Assembly: GCA_030430565.1 (NCBI GenBank)
Contig: JAUIKS010000058.1
Span: 1-36,733, forward strand
DNA length: 36,733 nucleotides
Direction of reading: 5' to 3'
Source of the DNA: Polyangia bacterium
GTDB lineage: Bacteria; Myxococcota_A; Polyangia; Nannocystales; Nannocystaceae
Shown here: piece after piece, positions 1-7,264 of the stretch
How the letters are laid out: each line of letters starts with the position of its first letter
Numbering within the stretch: the stretch's first letter is position 1
Position numbers and translations under genes: made by a program
Notes under the pieces: model-generated
What the model was told of the DNA's origin: nothing
Databases searched by the model: none
What the model saw: only the letters and a program-made list of their open reading frames with translations

Positions 1-725
1 CGGGCGAGAGCGAGAGCGACACGGGCGAGAGCGAGAGCGACACGGGCGAGAGCGAGAGCGACACGGGCGAGAGCGAGAGCGACACGGGCGAGAGCGAGAG
101 CGACACGGGCGAGAGCGAGAGCGACACCGACGGGACGACCGGCGACGGCTGCGATGACGTCGACCCGATCAACCTGGTCGTCAACGGCAGCTTCGAGGAG
201 CCGGTGGTCATGCAGCCGGCGAATTGGGACATCTACACGAGCGACGAGACGCCGGGCTGGGACGTGACCTGGGGCGGGCTCGGGGCCTGCGAGCCCGACG
301 ACCCGGTGCAGGAGCCGGTGATCGAGATCCAGCAGAACCTCCACGCGATCGCGGTCGACGGGATTCAGTACGCGGAGCTCGACACCGACTGTCAGGGCCC
401 CGTGCACAACGCGAACACCGACGAGAAGACCTCGGTGCGCGTCTGGCAGATGATCGACACCTCGTCCTCAGATCTCTTCGAGGTCCGCTTCTACGCGCGC
501 GAGCGGCCCAACGTCGGGGGCGCCCAGCTGCTCACGGCGACCTTCGGTGGGCAGGTCCTCATCGACGCGGTGGTGGCGACGCCGGACTGGAAGGAGTACG
601 TCTTCCAGGTCAGCGTCGACGCGGACACGAGCGTGCTCGACCTCGTCGACGTCGGCGAGCCCGACTCGCTCGGCGTGTTCATCGACGACGTGCGCGTCTA
701 CGCGGTCGATCACGGCTGCCTGTAG
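1..725 (+). CDS. Secreted repeat-linker protein, C-terminal part (5' end outside window)
   Basis: The frame is open from the left edge of the window (codons begin at base 3), so only the C-terminal part is present. It begins with six perfect heptapeptide repeats GESESDT, then a short Asp/Thr/Gly stretch, then a globular domain starting at about base 150 with NLVVNGSFEEP. That opening and the jelly-roll-like composition resemble DUF642 or carbohydrate-binding-type beta-sandwich domains of secreted proteins. The protein ends DHGCL; cysteines at CDD, GACEP, TDCQG and HGC could form disulfides, which fits export. In myxobacteria such acidic Ser/Thr/Asp linkers commonly separate a lipoprotein signal from a folded domain. 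The signal peptide is not in the window, so lipidation is an inference. No function beyond a surface or secreted beta-sandwich protein can be given. Codon bias matches the neighbours. Confidence 0.75.
   Translation, partial: GESESDTGESESDTGESESDTGESESDTGESESDTGESESDTDGTTGDGCDDVDPINLVVNGSFEEPVVMQPANWDIYTSDETPGWDVTWGGLGACEPDDPVQEPVIEIQQNLHAIAVDGIQYAELDTDCQGPVHNANTDEKTSVRVWQMIDTSSSDLFEVRFYARERPNVGGAQLLTATFGGQVLIDAVVATPDWKEYVFQVSVDADTSVLDLVDVGEPDSLGVFIDDVRVYAVDHGCL
2..127 (+). repeat. Six perfect 21-bp tandem repeats encoding GESESDT
   Basis: The unit starts at 2, 23, 44, 65, 86 and 107 with no base difference between copies. Each unit is seven codons, so gain or loss keeps the frame. The array runs off the left edge, so the total copy number is unknown. 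Confidence 0.95.
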
Positions 726-799
726 GGGCATGTCTGGGTCATCCGCGCGGCGTCAGGCGGCGTCAGATCCGTGCGGGTGACTCAGGCGCGCTCGGTCGC

Positions 800-1405
800 T
801 CAGCGGTAGGGATCGACGCTCACGGTCGTGAGCAGCCCGCGCTCGATCGCGTGCAGCTCGGCGTCGAGCTGGCGCCACAGCTGCCGCCTCGCGCGCCAGC
901 GCAGCCGCTCGCCGTTGCGCCGCAGCGCCGCGCGCAGGTTCACCAGCCGCGGCTCGACGCCGGCGCGGTGCAGCTCGAGGCGCTCGGCGTCGCCGAGCGA
1001 GCGGGCGCGCGCGAGGAATTCCCAGATCTGCTGCATGACCTCCTGCTCCTCGGCCTCGCGCAGACACAGCAGCAGCCAGCGAGTCTCGCGGAGCCACGCG
1101 CGGCGCAGCGGCGAGAGCCGCGACGCGTCGGCGGCCTCGAGGTCCAGCGCGGCGCGCCGGGGCGGGCGCGTGTCGAGCAGCGCGCGCATCCAGGGCCTGA
1201 GCAGGAGCGCGGCGCACAGCGCCAAGAGGCCGTAGAGCAGCGCGCTCGCGGAGTCGCCCAGCAGCGCGTAGGCGCACACGTAGCCGACGGCGTACGCGAG
1301 GAAGCAGCCGGTCGCGAGCCCGAGCAGCCCGAGCCCGGCGGCGCACAGCGAGAGCATGCCGCCGAGCAGCTCGGACGGCGCGAGGTTGAGCGAGGGGTCG
1401 TTCAC
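800..1405 (-). CDS. Membrane protein of unknown function, paralogue A
   Basis: A 201-aa protein. I start it at GTG 1405 although the frame stays open further upstream, for two reasons: GGAGCT lies a few bases before this GTG, and it gives a length matching the 202-aa paralogue directly upstream. The N-terminal third has two closely spaced hydrophobic segments (roughly residues 10-60, rich in Leu, Ala and Gly). The rest is a soluble, Arg/Leu/Glu-rich, probably helical domain. It shares SPLRRAWLRETRWLLLC and the C-terminal SVDPYR with the paralogue. It is the last gene of a minus-strand unit that also carries a zinc-ribbon membrane protein and a fused E1 dehydrogenase. I do not recognise the family. 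Confidence 0.75.
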   Translation of the reverse strand: MNDPSLNLAPSELLGGMLSLCAAGLGLLGLATGCFLAYAVGYVCAYALLGDSASALLYGLLALCAALLLRPWMRALLDTRPPRRAALDLEAADASRLSPLRRAWLRETRWLLLCLREAEEQEVMQQIWEFLARARSLGDAERLELHRAGVEPRLVNLRAALRRNGERLRWRARRQLWRQLDAELHAIERGLLTTVSVDPYR

Positions 1406-1442
1406 GGTCCAGCTCCAAATTCGTGGGAGGTTCGAGGGCCGA

Positions 1443-2051
1443 TCAGCGGTACGGGTCGACGCTCGCCGAGCGCAGCAGCGCGCGCTCGATCGCGGGGAGC
1501 TCCTGCTCGAGGGTCGCGCGCAGCCGGCCGCGCGCGCGCCAGCCGAGGCGCTCGCTGTCGCGTCGCAGCTCGAGCTCGAGCGCGGAGAGTCGCGGCCACA
1601 CCCCCGCGCGCTCGAGCTCCAGGCGGTCCTCGAGCTCGAGCTGACGTGCGCTCGCAAGAAACTCCCAGAGGTGCTGCGCGACCTCTCGCTCCGAGGACTC
1701 GCGGACGCACAGCAGCAGCCAGCGGGTCTCGCGGAGCCACGCGCGACGCAGCGGCGAGAGCTGGCGCGCGAGCTCAGGCTCGGGATCGGGCGAAGCGCGG
1801 ACATCGACTCGCGGGATCGGCCGCAGGAGCTCGACGAGCCGCGGCGTGAGCAGCAGCAGGGCGCACAGCCCCAGGAGGCCGTAGAGCGGGAGTCCAGCGC
1901 AGGCGCCCGAGGACGAGCGCGGGACCCCGAACAGCGCGTAGCAGGCGAAGCTGAACAGCCGGATAAACACCAGCAGGCCGACGACGCCGAGCAGCGGGAT
2001 CACGGGGGAGAGCCGCAGCGCGTCGCGCTCGCGGTGGAAGAGGTCGAGCAC
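1443..2051 (-). CDS. Membrane protein of unknown function, paralogue B
   Basis: A 202-aa protein starting at GTG 2051, 25 bp after the stop of the E1 dehydrogenase gene and 37 bp before paralogue A, so it very likely belongs to the same transcript. Two hydrophobic stretches (about residues 14-40 and 50-68) form a membrane hairpin. They are followed by a cytoplasm-like helical domain containing SPLRRAWLRETRWLLLC, a WEFLASAR segment and a terminal SVDPYR. All three landmarks recur in paralogue A (WEFLARAR there), so the pair comes from a tandem duplication. No catalytic motif is visible. The encoded family is unknown to me; a role linked to the zinc-ribbon membrane protein or the dehydrogenase is suggested only by position. 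Confidence 0.78.
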   Translation of the reverse strand: MLDLFHRERDALRLSPVIPLLGVVGLLVFIRLFSFACYALFGVPRSSSGACAGLPLYGLLGLCALLLLTPRLVELLRPIPRVDVRASPDPEPELARQLSPLRRAWLRETRWLLLCVRESSEREVAQHLWEFLASARQLELEDRLELERAGVWPRLSALELELRRDSERLGWRARGRLRATLEQELPAIERALLRSASVDPYR

Positions 2052-2076
2052 GTCCGGTTGTACGGAGCCGCCGGCT

Positions 2077-4320
2077 TCAGGTTCCCGGCGTCGCGCACTG
2101 CTCGACGGCCGCGGCCTCGATGGCGGCCTCCGAGAGCAGCACGTGTCGGGCGGCCGCGCCGAGCGGGACGAAGCTGTCCTCGGCGGTGACGCGGCGCAGC
2201 GGCCCGCGGAAGCCGCGGTCGATCAAGCCCGCGATCACCCCCTCCGAGACACCACCTGTCCTTCGGGTCTCGTCGACCACGAGCGCGCGGCCGATCGGCG
2301 CGAGCGCCTCGAGCACCGCGTCGACGGGCAGCGGCGCGAGCCAGCGCAGGTCGAGCACGGTGCACGCGATCCCGCGCCGGGCGAGCCGCCGGGCCACGCG
2401 GCGCGACATGTAGACGCCGCTGGCGAAGCTGATGATCAGCAGGTCTCGACCGTCGCCGTAGATCCGCGGCGCGCCGATCGGCGCGGCCTCGCTGCGGGGA
2501 TCGTAGGGCTCGGCGTAGGCGCCGTCGCCCGGCTCGTGGAGGTCGCGGGTCTGGTACAGCGCGATCGGCTCGAGCAGCACGCAGACCGAGCCGCAGGCGC
2601 GCGCCGCCGCCACGCAGGTGCGCAGCGTCGCGGCCGCGTCGCGCCCGGTCGAGGGCGCCGCGATCACGAGGCCCGGGATCTCGCGCAGCGCCGCGACCGC
2701 GTTGTCGTTGTGAAAGTGACCGCCGAAGCCCTTGAGCGCGGCGAAGCTGGCGATGCGCACCACCATGGGGTTTTGCAGCTGCGCGCGCGAGAAGAACTGC
2801 AGGCTCGCCGCCTCCCCGCGCAGCTGATCGATCGCGTTGTGCAGGTAGGCGAGGTACTGGATCTCCGGGATCGGCATCAGCCCGAGCTGCGCGGCGCCGA
2901 TCGCCAGGCCGAGGATCGTCTGCTCGTCGAGCAGCGTGTCGAACACCCGGGCGAGGCCCGCGCGGCGCTGCAGGCCGCGCGTGATCCCGTAGACGCCACC
3001 CTTGCGACCGACGTCCTCGCCGAAGAGCTGGACGCGCTCGTCGGCCGCGAGCAGATCGCCGAGCGCGAAGTTGAGGTGTCGCGCGAGCGGGACCGGGCCC
3101 TCGCGCTCCGGCAGGCGCTCGCCCCAGAACGCGCGGCGGCGCTCCGGCGGCGCCAGCGCGCGCGCGCGCGCGGCCGCGATCGCCTCGTCGTCGCGCGGTG
3201 CCAGCGGCGCGATGATCTCGGCCGCGGACGCGAGGCCCGGGCTCTCGGCGAGCTCCTGCGCGAGCGCGTCGACGCGGGCGCGGGCGCGCTCGTAGCCCTC
3301 GAGGATCTGCTCCTTCGTACAGCTACCCGACGTGATCAGCGCGCGCGCCGTCGCCAGCAGCGGGTCGCGGGCGCGCTCGCGGCGGAGCTCTTCAGGTGTT
3401 CGATAGGCCAGCTCGACGTCGGAGCCCGCGTGGCCGAGGAAGCGGGCGCAGCGGAGGTGCAGGAGCGCCGGGCGCCTTCGCAGCCGGACGTGCTGGGCGG
3501 CCGCGCGCGCGGCCGCCCAGCTGGCGCGCGCGTCGGCGGTGTCGGCGTGGAAATACTCGAGGCCAGGTCGCGCCCCGTAGGCCGCGCGGACCCAGCCCGC
3601 GGGCGTGCGCACGCTGATGCCGAGGCCGTTGTCCTCGCACACGAGCAGGAGCGGGAGCGGGAGGCCCTGATGGGCGATGTGACAGGCCGAATTGATCGCG
3701 CCGGCGGCGGTCGAGTGGTTCGCCGAGGCGTCGCCGAAGCTGCACACGACGATGGCGTCCTCGGGCGGCGTCGGCGTCCGCGCGCGCAGCCCGTCGCGCG
3801 CGAGCCGGGCGGACCGCCGCAGCGCGAAGGCCATGCCCACCGCCTTCGGCAGGTGCGACGCGATGGTCGAGGTCTGCGGCGGGATGTTGAGCTCGACGCT
3901 GCCGAAGACCTTGTGGCGGCCGCCCGCGATCGGCTCGTCGCGCGCGGCCACGAGGCCCTGCAGGACCGAGCGGAGCGCGACGTCGAGACGCCCGGCCTGA
4001 CGCGCGCGGTGCAGGAAGAACGCCCCCGAGCGGTAGTGCAGCAGCGCGGGGTCGTCGGCTCGAGTCGCCGCGGCGACGTAGGCGTTGCCCTCGTGCCCGG
4101 CGGAGCTGATCGTGTAGTACCCCCGCCCGTCAGCGCGGAGTCGTCGCGCCGCGAAGTCGAGATGGCGGCTGAGCGCCTGGTCCTCGAACAGCGCCTCGAG
4201 CTGCGCGGGCGGGCGCGGCGGCGTCGGGATCGTCGTCGCGTTCGGGCGCGCGCGCGTGAGCGCGTCGAGGAACGCGCGATCGAGGAGCGTGTGGGCTTCG
4301 TGCTGTGCTTGCTTCGACAT
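2077..4320 (-). CDS. 2-oxoacid dehydrogenase E1, alpha and beta subunits fused
   Basis: A 747-aa thiamine-diphosphate enzyme joining E1-alpha (about residues 40-370) and E1-beta (about 410-740) in one chain, as in fused branched-chain/pyruvate-type E1 proteins. The alpha half has the AGHEG segment (74-78) typical of branched-chain-like E1-alpha. Its TPP/metal motif runs from GDA (196-198) to DN (230-231); the usual form is GDG to NN. The beta half has FGEDVGRKGGVYG and the conserved C-terminal nucleotide-binding-like lobe ending with VVDETRRTGGVSEG. The expected reaction is decarboxylation of a 2-oxoacid and transfer of the acyl group to the lipoyl group of an E2 partner in the cytoplasm. No E2, E3 or lipoylation gene is adjacent, so the partner must be elsewhere. 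It starts at ATG 4320, 27 bp after the upstream zinc-ribbon gene. Substrate is uncertain: branched-chain is favoured over pyruvate or acetoin. Confidence 0.9.
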   Translation of the reverse strand: MSKQAQHEAHTLLDRAFLDALTRARPNATTIPTPPRPPAQLEALFEDQALSRHLDFAARRLRADGRGYYTISSAGHEGNAYVAAATRADDPALLHYRSGAFFLHRARQAGRLDVALRSVLQGLVAARDEPIAGGRHKVFGSVELNIPPQTSTIASHLPKAVGMAFALRRSARLARDGLRARTPTPPEDAIVVCSFGDASANHSTAAGAINSACHIAHQGLPLPLLLVCEDNGLGISVRTPAGWVRAAYGARPGLEYFHADTADARASWAAARAAAQHVRLRRRPALLHLRCARFLGHAGSDVELAYRTPEELRRERARDPLLATARALITSGSCTKEQILEGYERARARVDALAQELAESPGLASAAEIIAPLAPRDDEAIAAARARALAPPERRRAFWGERLPEREGPVPLARHLNFALGDLLAADERVQLFGEDVGRKGGVYGITRGLQRRAGLARVFDTLLDEQTILGLAIGAAQLGLMPIPEIQYLAYLHNAIDQLRGEAASLQFFSRAQLQNPMVVRIASFAALKGFGGHFHNDNAVAALREIPGLVIAAPSTGRDAAATLRTCVAAARACGSVCVLLEPIALYQTRDLHEPGDGAYAEPYDPRSEAAPIGAPRIYGDGRDLLIISFASGVYMSRRVARRLARRGIACTVLDLRWLAPLPVDAVLEALAPIGRALVVDETRRTGGVSEGVIAGLIDRGFRGPLRRVTAEDSFVPLGAAARHVLLSEAAIEAAAVEQCATPGT

Positions 4321-4347
4321 TCGCGATCCGTGCGAGGTTGCCCGCGA

Positions 4348-5514
4348 TCACCACCAGCGAGACGCGGCGTCGGCGAACCACAGCCAGCCGGCGGCGAGGA
4401 GCACCACGATCGGCACCACCAAGCCGACGACGAAGCGCCGCGGATCGAAGCGCGCGTCGAGCTCCGGGCGCTCGACCTGAAACCTCGAGCCGGCGTCCTC
4501 ATCTTTGTCCGCGCGGGCCCCCAGCAGCCGGGCGAGCTCGGTCTGGGGCGCGGGCTCGTCGGCCGCGGCGTCACCTGCCTCGAGGCGCAGGCGCAGCGGC
4601 GAGGGGCCACGAAACGCGAGCCACCACAGCTCGAGGCGCGGGCGCTGCCCGAGCTGGACGAGCGTCCGCTCGGGGATCCGCGCCGTCGTCGAGCAGTAGC
4701 GGCAGCTGATGATCCGCGCGCCCTCGGGGGGATCGAGCGGCGCGCCGCAGCTCGGGCAGCGCAGCGCGGCGGGCGTCTCGGAGCTGGCGAGCTGCACGCG
4801 CACGGGGGGGCGGTCGCGGCGGTGGTCGACCGCGATCACGCCGCGCAGCCCGGGCGCGAGCTGCTGCGCTTGGTGCGGCAGCGCGTACTCAGCCTGCTCG
4901 CTGGTCGAGCTCGCGATGATCACGTCGCCGCGCGCGTCCGGGCGTCGCCGCAGCGCGAGCGGCCGCCCGCGCTCGTCGAGCGGGCGCCCCGGGCTCACGC
5001 GGATCCGCAGCGAGCGCGTGACCGTCACGGCGCCCTCGACGCTCACGCCGCCCTGGCTGTGCTCGGAGAAGGTCTCGCTGACGCCGAGCTCGCGCATCGG
5101 GTTGATCCTGGCGATCGAGAGCAGCGCGTGCGCGCGTCTGCCCTCGGGGTCAGGTCCTGAGAGATCGCCGACCGCGTGCGCGTGCGCCAGCGCCTCGCGC
5201 CACTGCCCGACGTCGAAGGCCTGATTGGTGGCGCAGTGCAGGCAGGTCGCCTCGCCCTCGAGCTCGAGGTGGTTGATCGGCGAGAGCTTGCCGCACGCGC
5301 GGCACTGGAACTCGCTGCGGATCGCGACCCAGTACACGTCGTCGAGCTCGCCGCCGCGCTCGGGTCGGAGCTCGTGGGCGTAGCGGTCGAGCGCGGCGTC
5401 GCAGACTTGGCACTCGCGCCGGCGCGTCGGCGCGATCGAGCCGCAGCCGCCACAGACGCGCAGCGTACTCGGCGGCGCGCGCGATGACGACTCGAGCTCG
5501 CTCGTGCTCGGCAC
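4348..5514 (-). CDS. Triple zinc-ribbon protein with C-terminal membrane anchor
   Basis: A 388-aa protein starting at GTG 5514. Three CxxC pairs-of-pairs are visible: Cys 21/24 with 35/38, Cys 71/74 with 91/94, and Cys 253/256 with 271/274. Each should bind one zinc. The central 110-240 region is a soluble beta-rich domain without recognised motifs. The C-terminus has one hydrophobic segment (about residues 366-382, VGLVVPIVVLLAAGWLWF), so the protein is probably tail-anchored with the ribbons in the cytoplasm. It heads the minus-strand unit with the E1 dehydrogenase and the two paralogous membrane proteins. Its start lies 7 nt from a TACTCT hexamer with no Shine-Dalgarno, suggesting a leaderless mRNA. 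Function is unknown; zinc ribbons here could bind protein or nucleic acid. Confidence 0.8.
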   Translation of the reverse strand: MPSTSELESSSRAPPSTLRVCGGCGSIAPTRRRECQVCDAALDRYAHELRPERGGELDDVYWVAIRSEFQCRACGKLSPINHLELEGEATCLHCATNQAFDVGQWREALAHAHAVGDLSGPDPEGRRAHALLSIARINPMRELGVSETFSEHSQGGVSVEGAVTVTRSLRIRVSPGRPLDERGRPLALRRRPDARGDVIIASSTSEQAEYALPHQAQQLAPGLRGVIAVDHRRDRPPVRVQLASSETPAALRCPSCGAPLDPPEGARIISCRYCSTTARIPERTLVQLGQRPRLELWWLAFRGPSPLRLRLEAGDAAADEPAPQTELARLLGARADKDEDAGSRFQVERPELDARFDPRRFVVGLVVPIVVLLAAGWLWFADAASRWW

Positions 5515-5521
5515 AGGCCGA

Positions 5522-5550
5522 AGAGTACGATCGAAGCGTCGCGGTCGTCA
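5522..5550 (-). promoter_or_regulatory. Probable promoter of the zinc-ribbon/E1 unit
   Basis: On the minus strand, TACTCT (5527-5522) sits 17 bp from TGACGA (5550-5545). The predicted transcript start falls at or next to GTG 5514, i.e. leaderless. The -35 hexamer is the complement of TCGTCA, which is placed as the -35 of the divergent promoter for the gene at 5582. Confidence 0.5.
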
Positions 5551-5573
5551 CCCCGCGCGAGATCGGATACCCT
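5545..5573 (+). promoter_or_regulatory. Probable promoter of the decapeptide-repeat gene
   Basis: TACCCT at 5568-5573 ends 8 nt before ATG 5582, with TCGTCA about 17 bp further upstream. There is no Shine-Dalgarno sequence in the gap, so the mRNA is probably leaderless. Confidence 0.45.
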
Positions 5574-5581
5574 GGTGACGT

Positions 5582-6274
5582 ATGGATCGCTGGGTCGACG
5601 CGGGCCAATTCGCCACCGGCTTCTTCGCCTTCGGTCAGATCGCGACGGGCTTTATCGCGGTCGGGCAGGTCGCGACCGGCGTGATCGCGATCGGCCAGGT
5701 CGCCCGCGGCGGGATCGCGATCGGGATGGTCGGCTTCGGCCTCGTCTCCATCAGCATGATGGGCGTCGGCGTCGTGCGGACCACCGCGCTGCTCGGCGTC
5801 GGCGGCACCGCGGGCTGGGGGCTCGTGCTCCCGCTCGTCGCGTTGCCGGGTCGGCGCGCTCGGCTCCCGCCCACCGTGTCGCTGGCTCAGCTCGCGCGCG
5901 AGGAGGTCTCGGCGGGGTGGGTCGCGGCGACCGTCGAGGCTGGCCCGGAGGGCATCCCGGTGTTCTCGGTCGACGGCGGGCGCGACGGCGCGCGCGAGCG
6001 CGAGGTGCGGCTCGACGCGCGTCTGCGGACGGCGCTCGACGGCTTCGTCGCCGGCGGCCCGCGGCGCGCGCTCGTGCACATCACCCGCGAGGACGGGCGC
6101 TTGATCTGGGATCGCGCGCTCTCGCGGCCGCGTCCCGCGGCCGCGCGCGTCGGCGCGTGGGTCGGCGCGGCGCTCGGCCTCGCGACCCTGCTCGCCATCG
6201 CCTTCGTGTTCTGGTGGGTCGTCGCGCTGCCGATCGGCGAGCTGCTGCGCGGACCCGACGGGCTGCTGCGCTAG
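5582..6274 (+). CDS. Membrane protein with N-terminal decapeptide repeats
   Basis: A 230-aa protein. Residues 8-57 are five consecutive ten-residue units: GQFATGFFAF, GQIATGFIAV, GQVATGVIAI, GQVARGGIAI and GMVGFGLVSI. Gly recurs at positions 1 and 6, with hydrophobic residues between. A further Gly/Leu-rich hydrophobic stretch follows to about residue 85. A soluble domain (about 95-180) then leads to one C-terminal transmembrane segment (about 190-215, ATLLAIAFVFWWVVALPIG). The repeat could build a small coil or tightly packed Gly-mediated helices in the membrane. I do not recognise the family. It is divergent from the zinc-ribbon gene with 67 bp between start codons, so shared regulation is plausible. 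Its frame is closed by a normal stop, just before a glycoside hydrolase remnant in the same frame. Confidence 0.78.
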   Translation: MDRWVDAGQFATGFFAFGQIATGFIAVGQVATGVIAIGQVARGGIAIGMVGFGLVSISMMGVGVVRTTALLGVGGTAGWGLVLPLVALPGRRARLPPTVSLAQLAREEVSAGWVAATVEAGPEGIPVFSVDGGRDGAREREVRLDARLRTALDGFVAGGPRRALVHITREDGRLIWDRALSRPRPAAARVGAWVGAALGLATLLAIAFVFWWVVALPIGELLRGPDGLLR

Positions 6275-6280
6275 CGGCTC

Positions 6281-6943
6281 GTGGTGACGAGCCGCGGGGC
6301 TGCGGCGCGGCGGGGCAGCGCCGCGCTCGCGCCCGGCGTGTTCGACGTGGCCGATGAGACCTGTCCTGTCGAGCCGGAGATCGCGCTCCACAGCGCGACC
6401 TACACGGCGCTCAAGACCGAGTTCCCCGAGCTGCCGGTCTTCGCGACGTTCACCGGCGTCGATCTTCTCGCCGGCTGGACCGAGGTCGATCACGCCGAGC
6501 AGCTCGCCGCCCTCGAGGACATACTTCCCTACAGCGACCTCCTGGGGAGCTCCTTCTACCCGTTCATGAGCGCCTACCTCGTGGACCCCTACCCGGCGAG
6601 CGCCTGGGATGAGCTCGTCGCCCTCGCCGGCGGCAAGCCCGTGGTGGTCAGCGAGTCCGGCTTCCCGGCGCAAGTCACGGAGCTCGAGGGGGTCATGCTC
6701 ACCTTCGAGGGGACGCCGGAGAAGCAGGAGGCGTTCATCGCCGACATGCTCGCGGCCGCCGATTCGCACGCCTTCCCCTTCATCGTCAACTTCCTCGTCC
6801 GCGACTACGACGCGCTGTGGGAGGCGCTCGGCGGCGGTGACGAGCTCTCGATCTGGCGGGACACAGGCCTCTACGACGAAAGCGGCGCCGAGAGGCCGGC
6901 GCTCGAGACCTGGCGAGACGCCTTGGCGCGTCCGCATGGTTGA
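6281..6943 (+). pseudogene. C-terminal remnant of a TIM-barrel glycoside hydrolase
   Basis: The open frame gives 220 aa from GTG 6281, but the first 30 or so residues look like non-coding translation. The conserved part starts near FDVADETCPVEPEIALHSA and continues with GSSFYPFMS, then VVVSESGFPAQ (the Glu is a plausible nucleophile at the end of a late barrel strand), FIVNFLVRDYDALW and a terminal WRDTGLYD. This matches the second half of GH53/GH5-like clan A hydrolases. The first strands, including the usual acid/base Asn-Glu, are missing and no coding trace of them is visible upstream, where the previous gene ends normally 6 bp away. I therefore read it as a 5'-truncated gene, probably inactive. 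It could instead be a short expressed protein. Confidence 0.55.
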
Positions 6944-7264
6944 GGCTGGTCGGTCAGGAGCGCGGGGCTGGGAGAGCCGCGTGACGGTGAACTCGTCCGT
7001 CCGCACGCGGTGGCGACGCGCGCTGCGAGAGCGACGGGTATCGCCCTGTACAAGATCGGCATGTTCGATATGCGCGTACCTTGCGATTTGGGCCGTGTGA
7101 AGATCGCTTCACCGCGCGAGTCGATGCGCTCGAGCGACCGGGCGATAGCGACGTCGGTAACGATCGGGTCGTGGGCGCGTTTTAGCACTTCTCCCATCCC
7201 GAGGAATCGGCGACCTTCGCGGACGACGGGGCGCTCGGGGCAACGTCAGCGAGACGGAGAGCGA
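6944..7264. other. Intergenic region upstream of the LysR gene
   Basis: This 321-bp stretch has no convincing gene. The LysR frame is open through much of it, but a Shine-Dalgarno sequence supports a later start. An inverted repeat, GTGAAG/CTTCAC with a 4-nt loop, lies at 7097-7112. It might be an operator, although it is about 150 bp from the start codon. No clear -35/-10 pair is seen. Confidence 0.4.

Noticed and set aside
2..127. Tandem repeats as a CRISPR array
   Set aside because: Units are contiguous without spacers and are in-frame codons.
1406..1804. N-terminal extension of paralogue A over paralogue B
   Set aside because: It would overlap paralogue B by more than 350 bp in another frame, and GTG 1405 gives a length equal to the paralogue.
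2143..5160. A 1005-codon open frame on the plus strand opposite the E1 and zinc-ribbon genes
   Set aside because: Arg/Asp/Glu-heavy composition without hydrophobic core or motifs; typical antisense shadow of high-GC coding DNA. The minus-strand frames carry clear TPP-enzyme and zinc-ribbon motifs.
7010..7264. N-terminal extension of the LysR protein
   Set aside because: A Shine-Dalgarno sequence precedes ATG 7265 and the HTH is then in the usual place.
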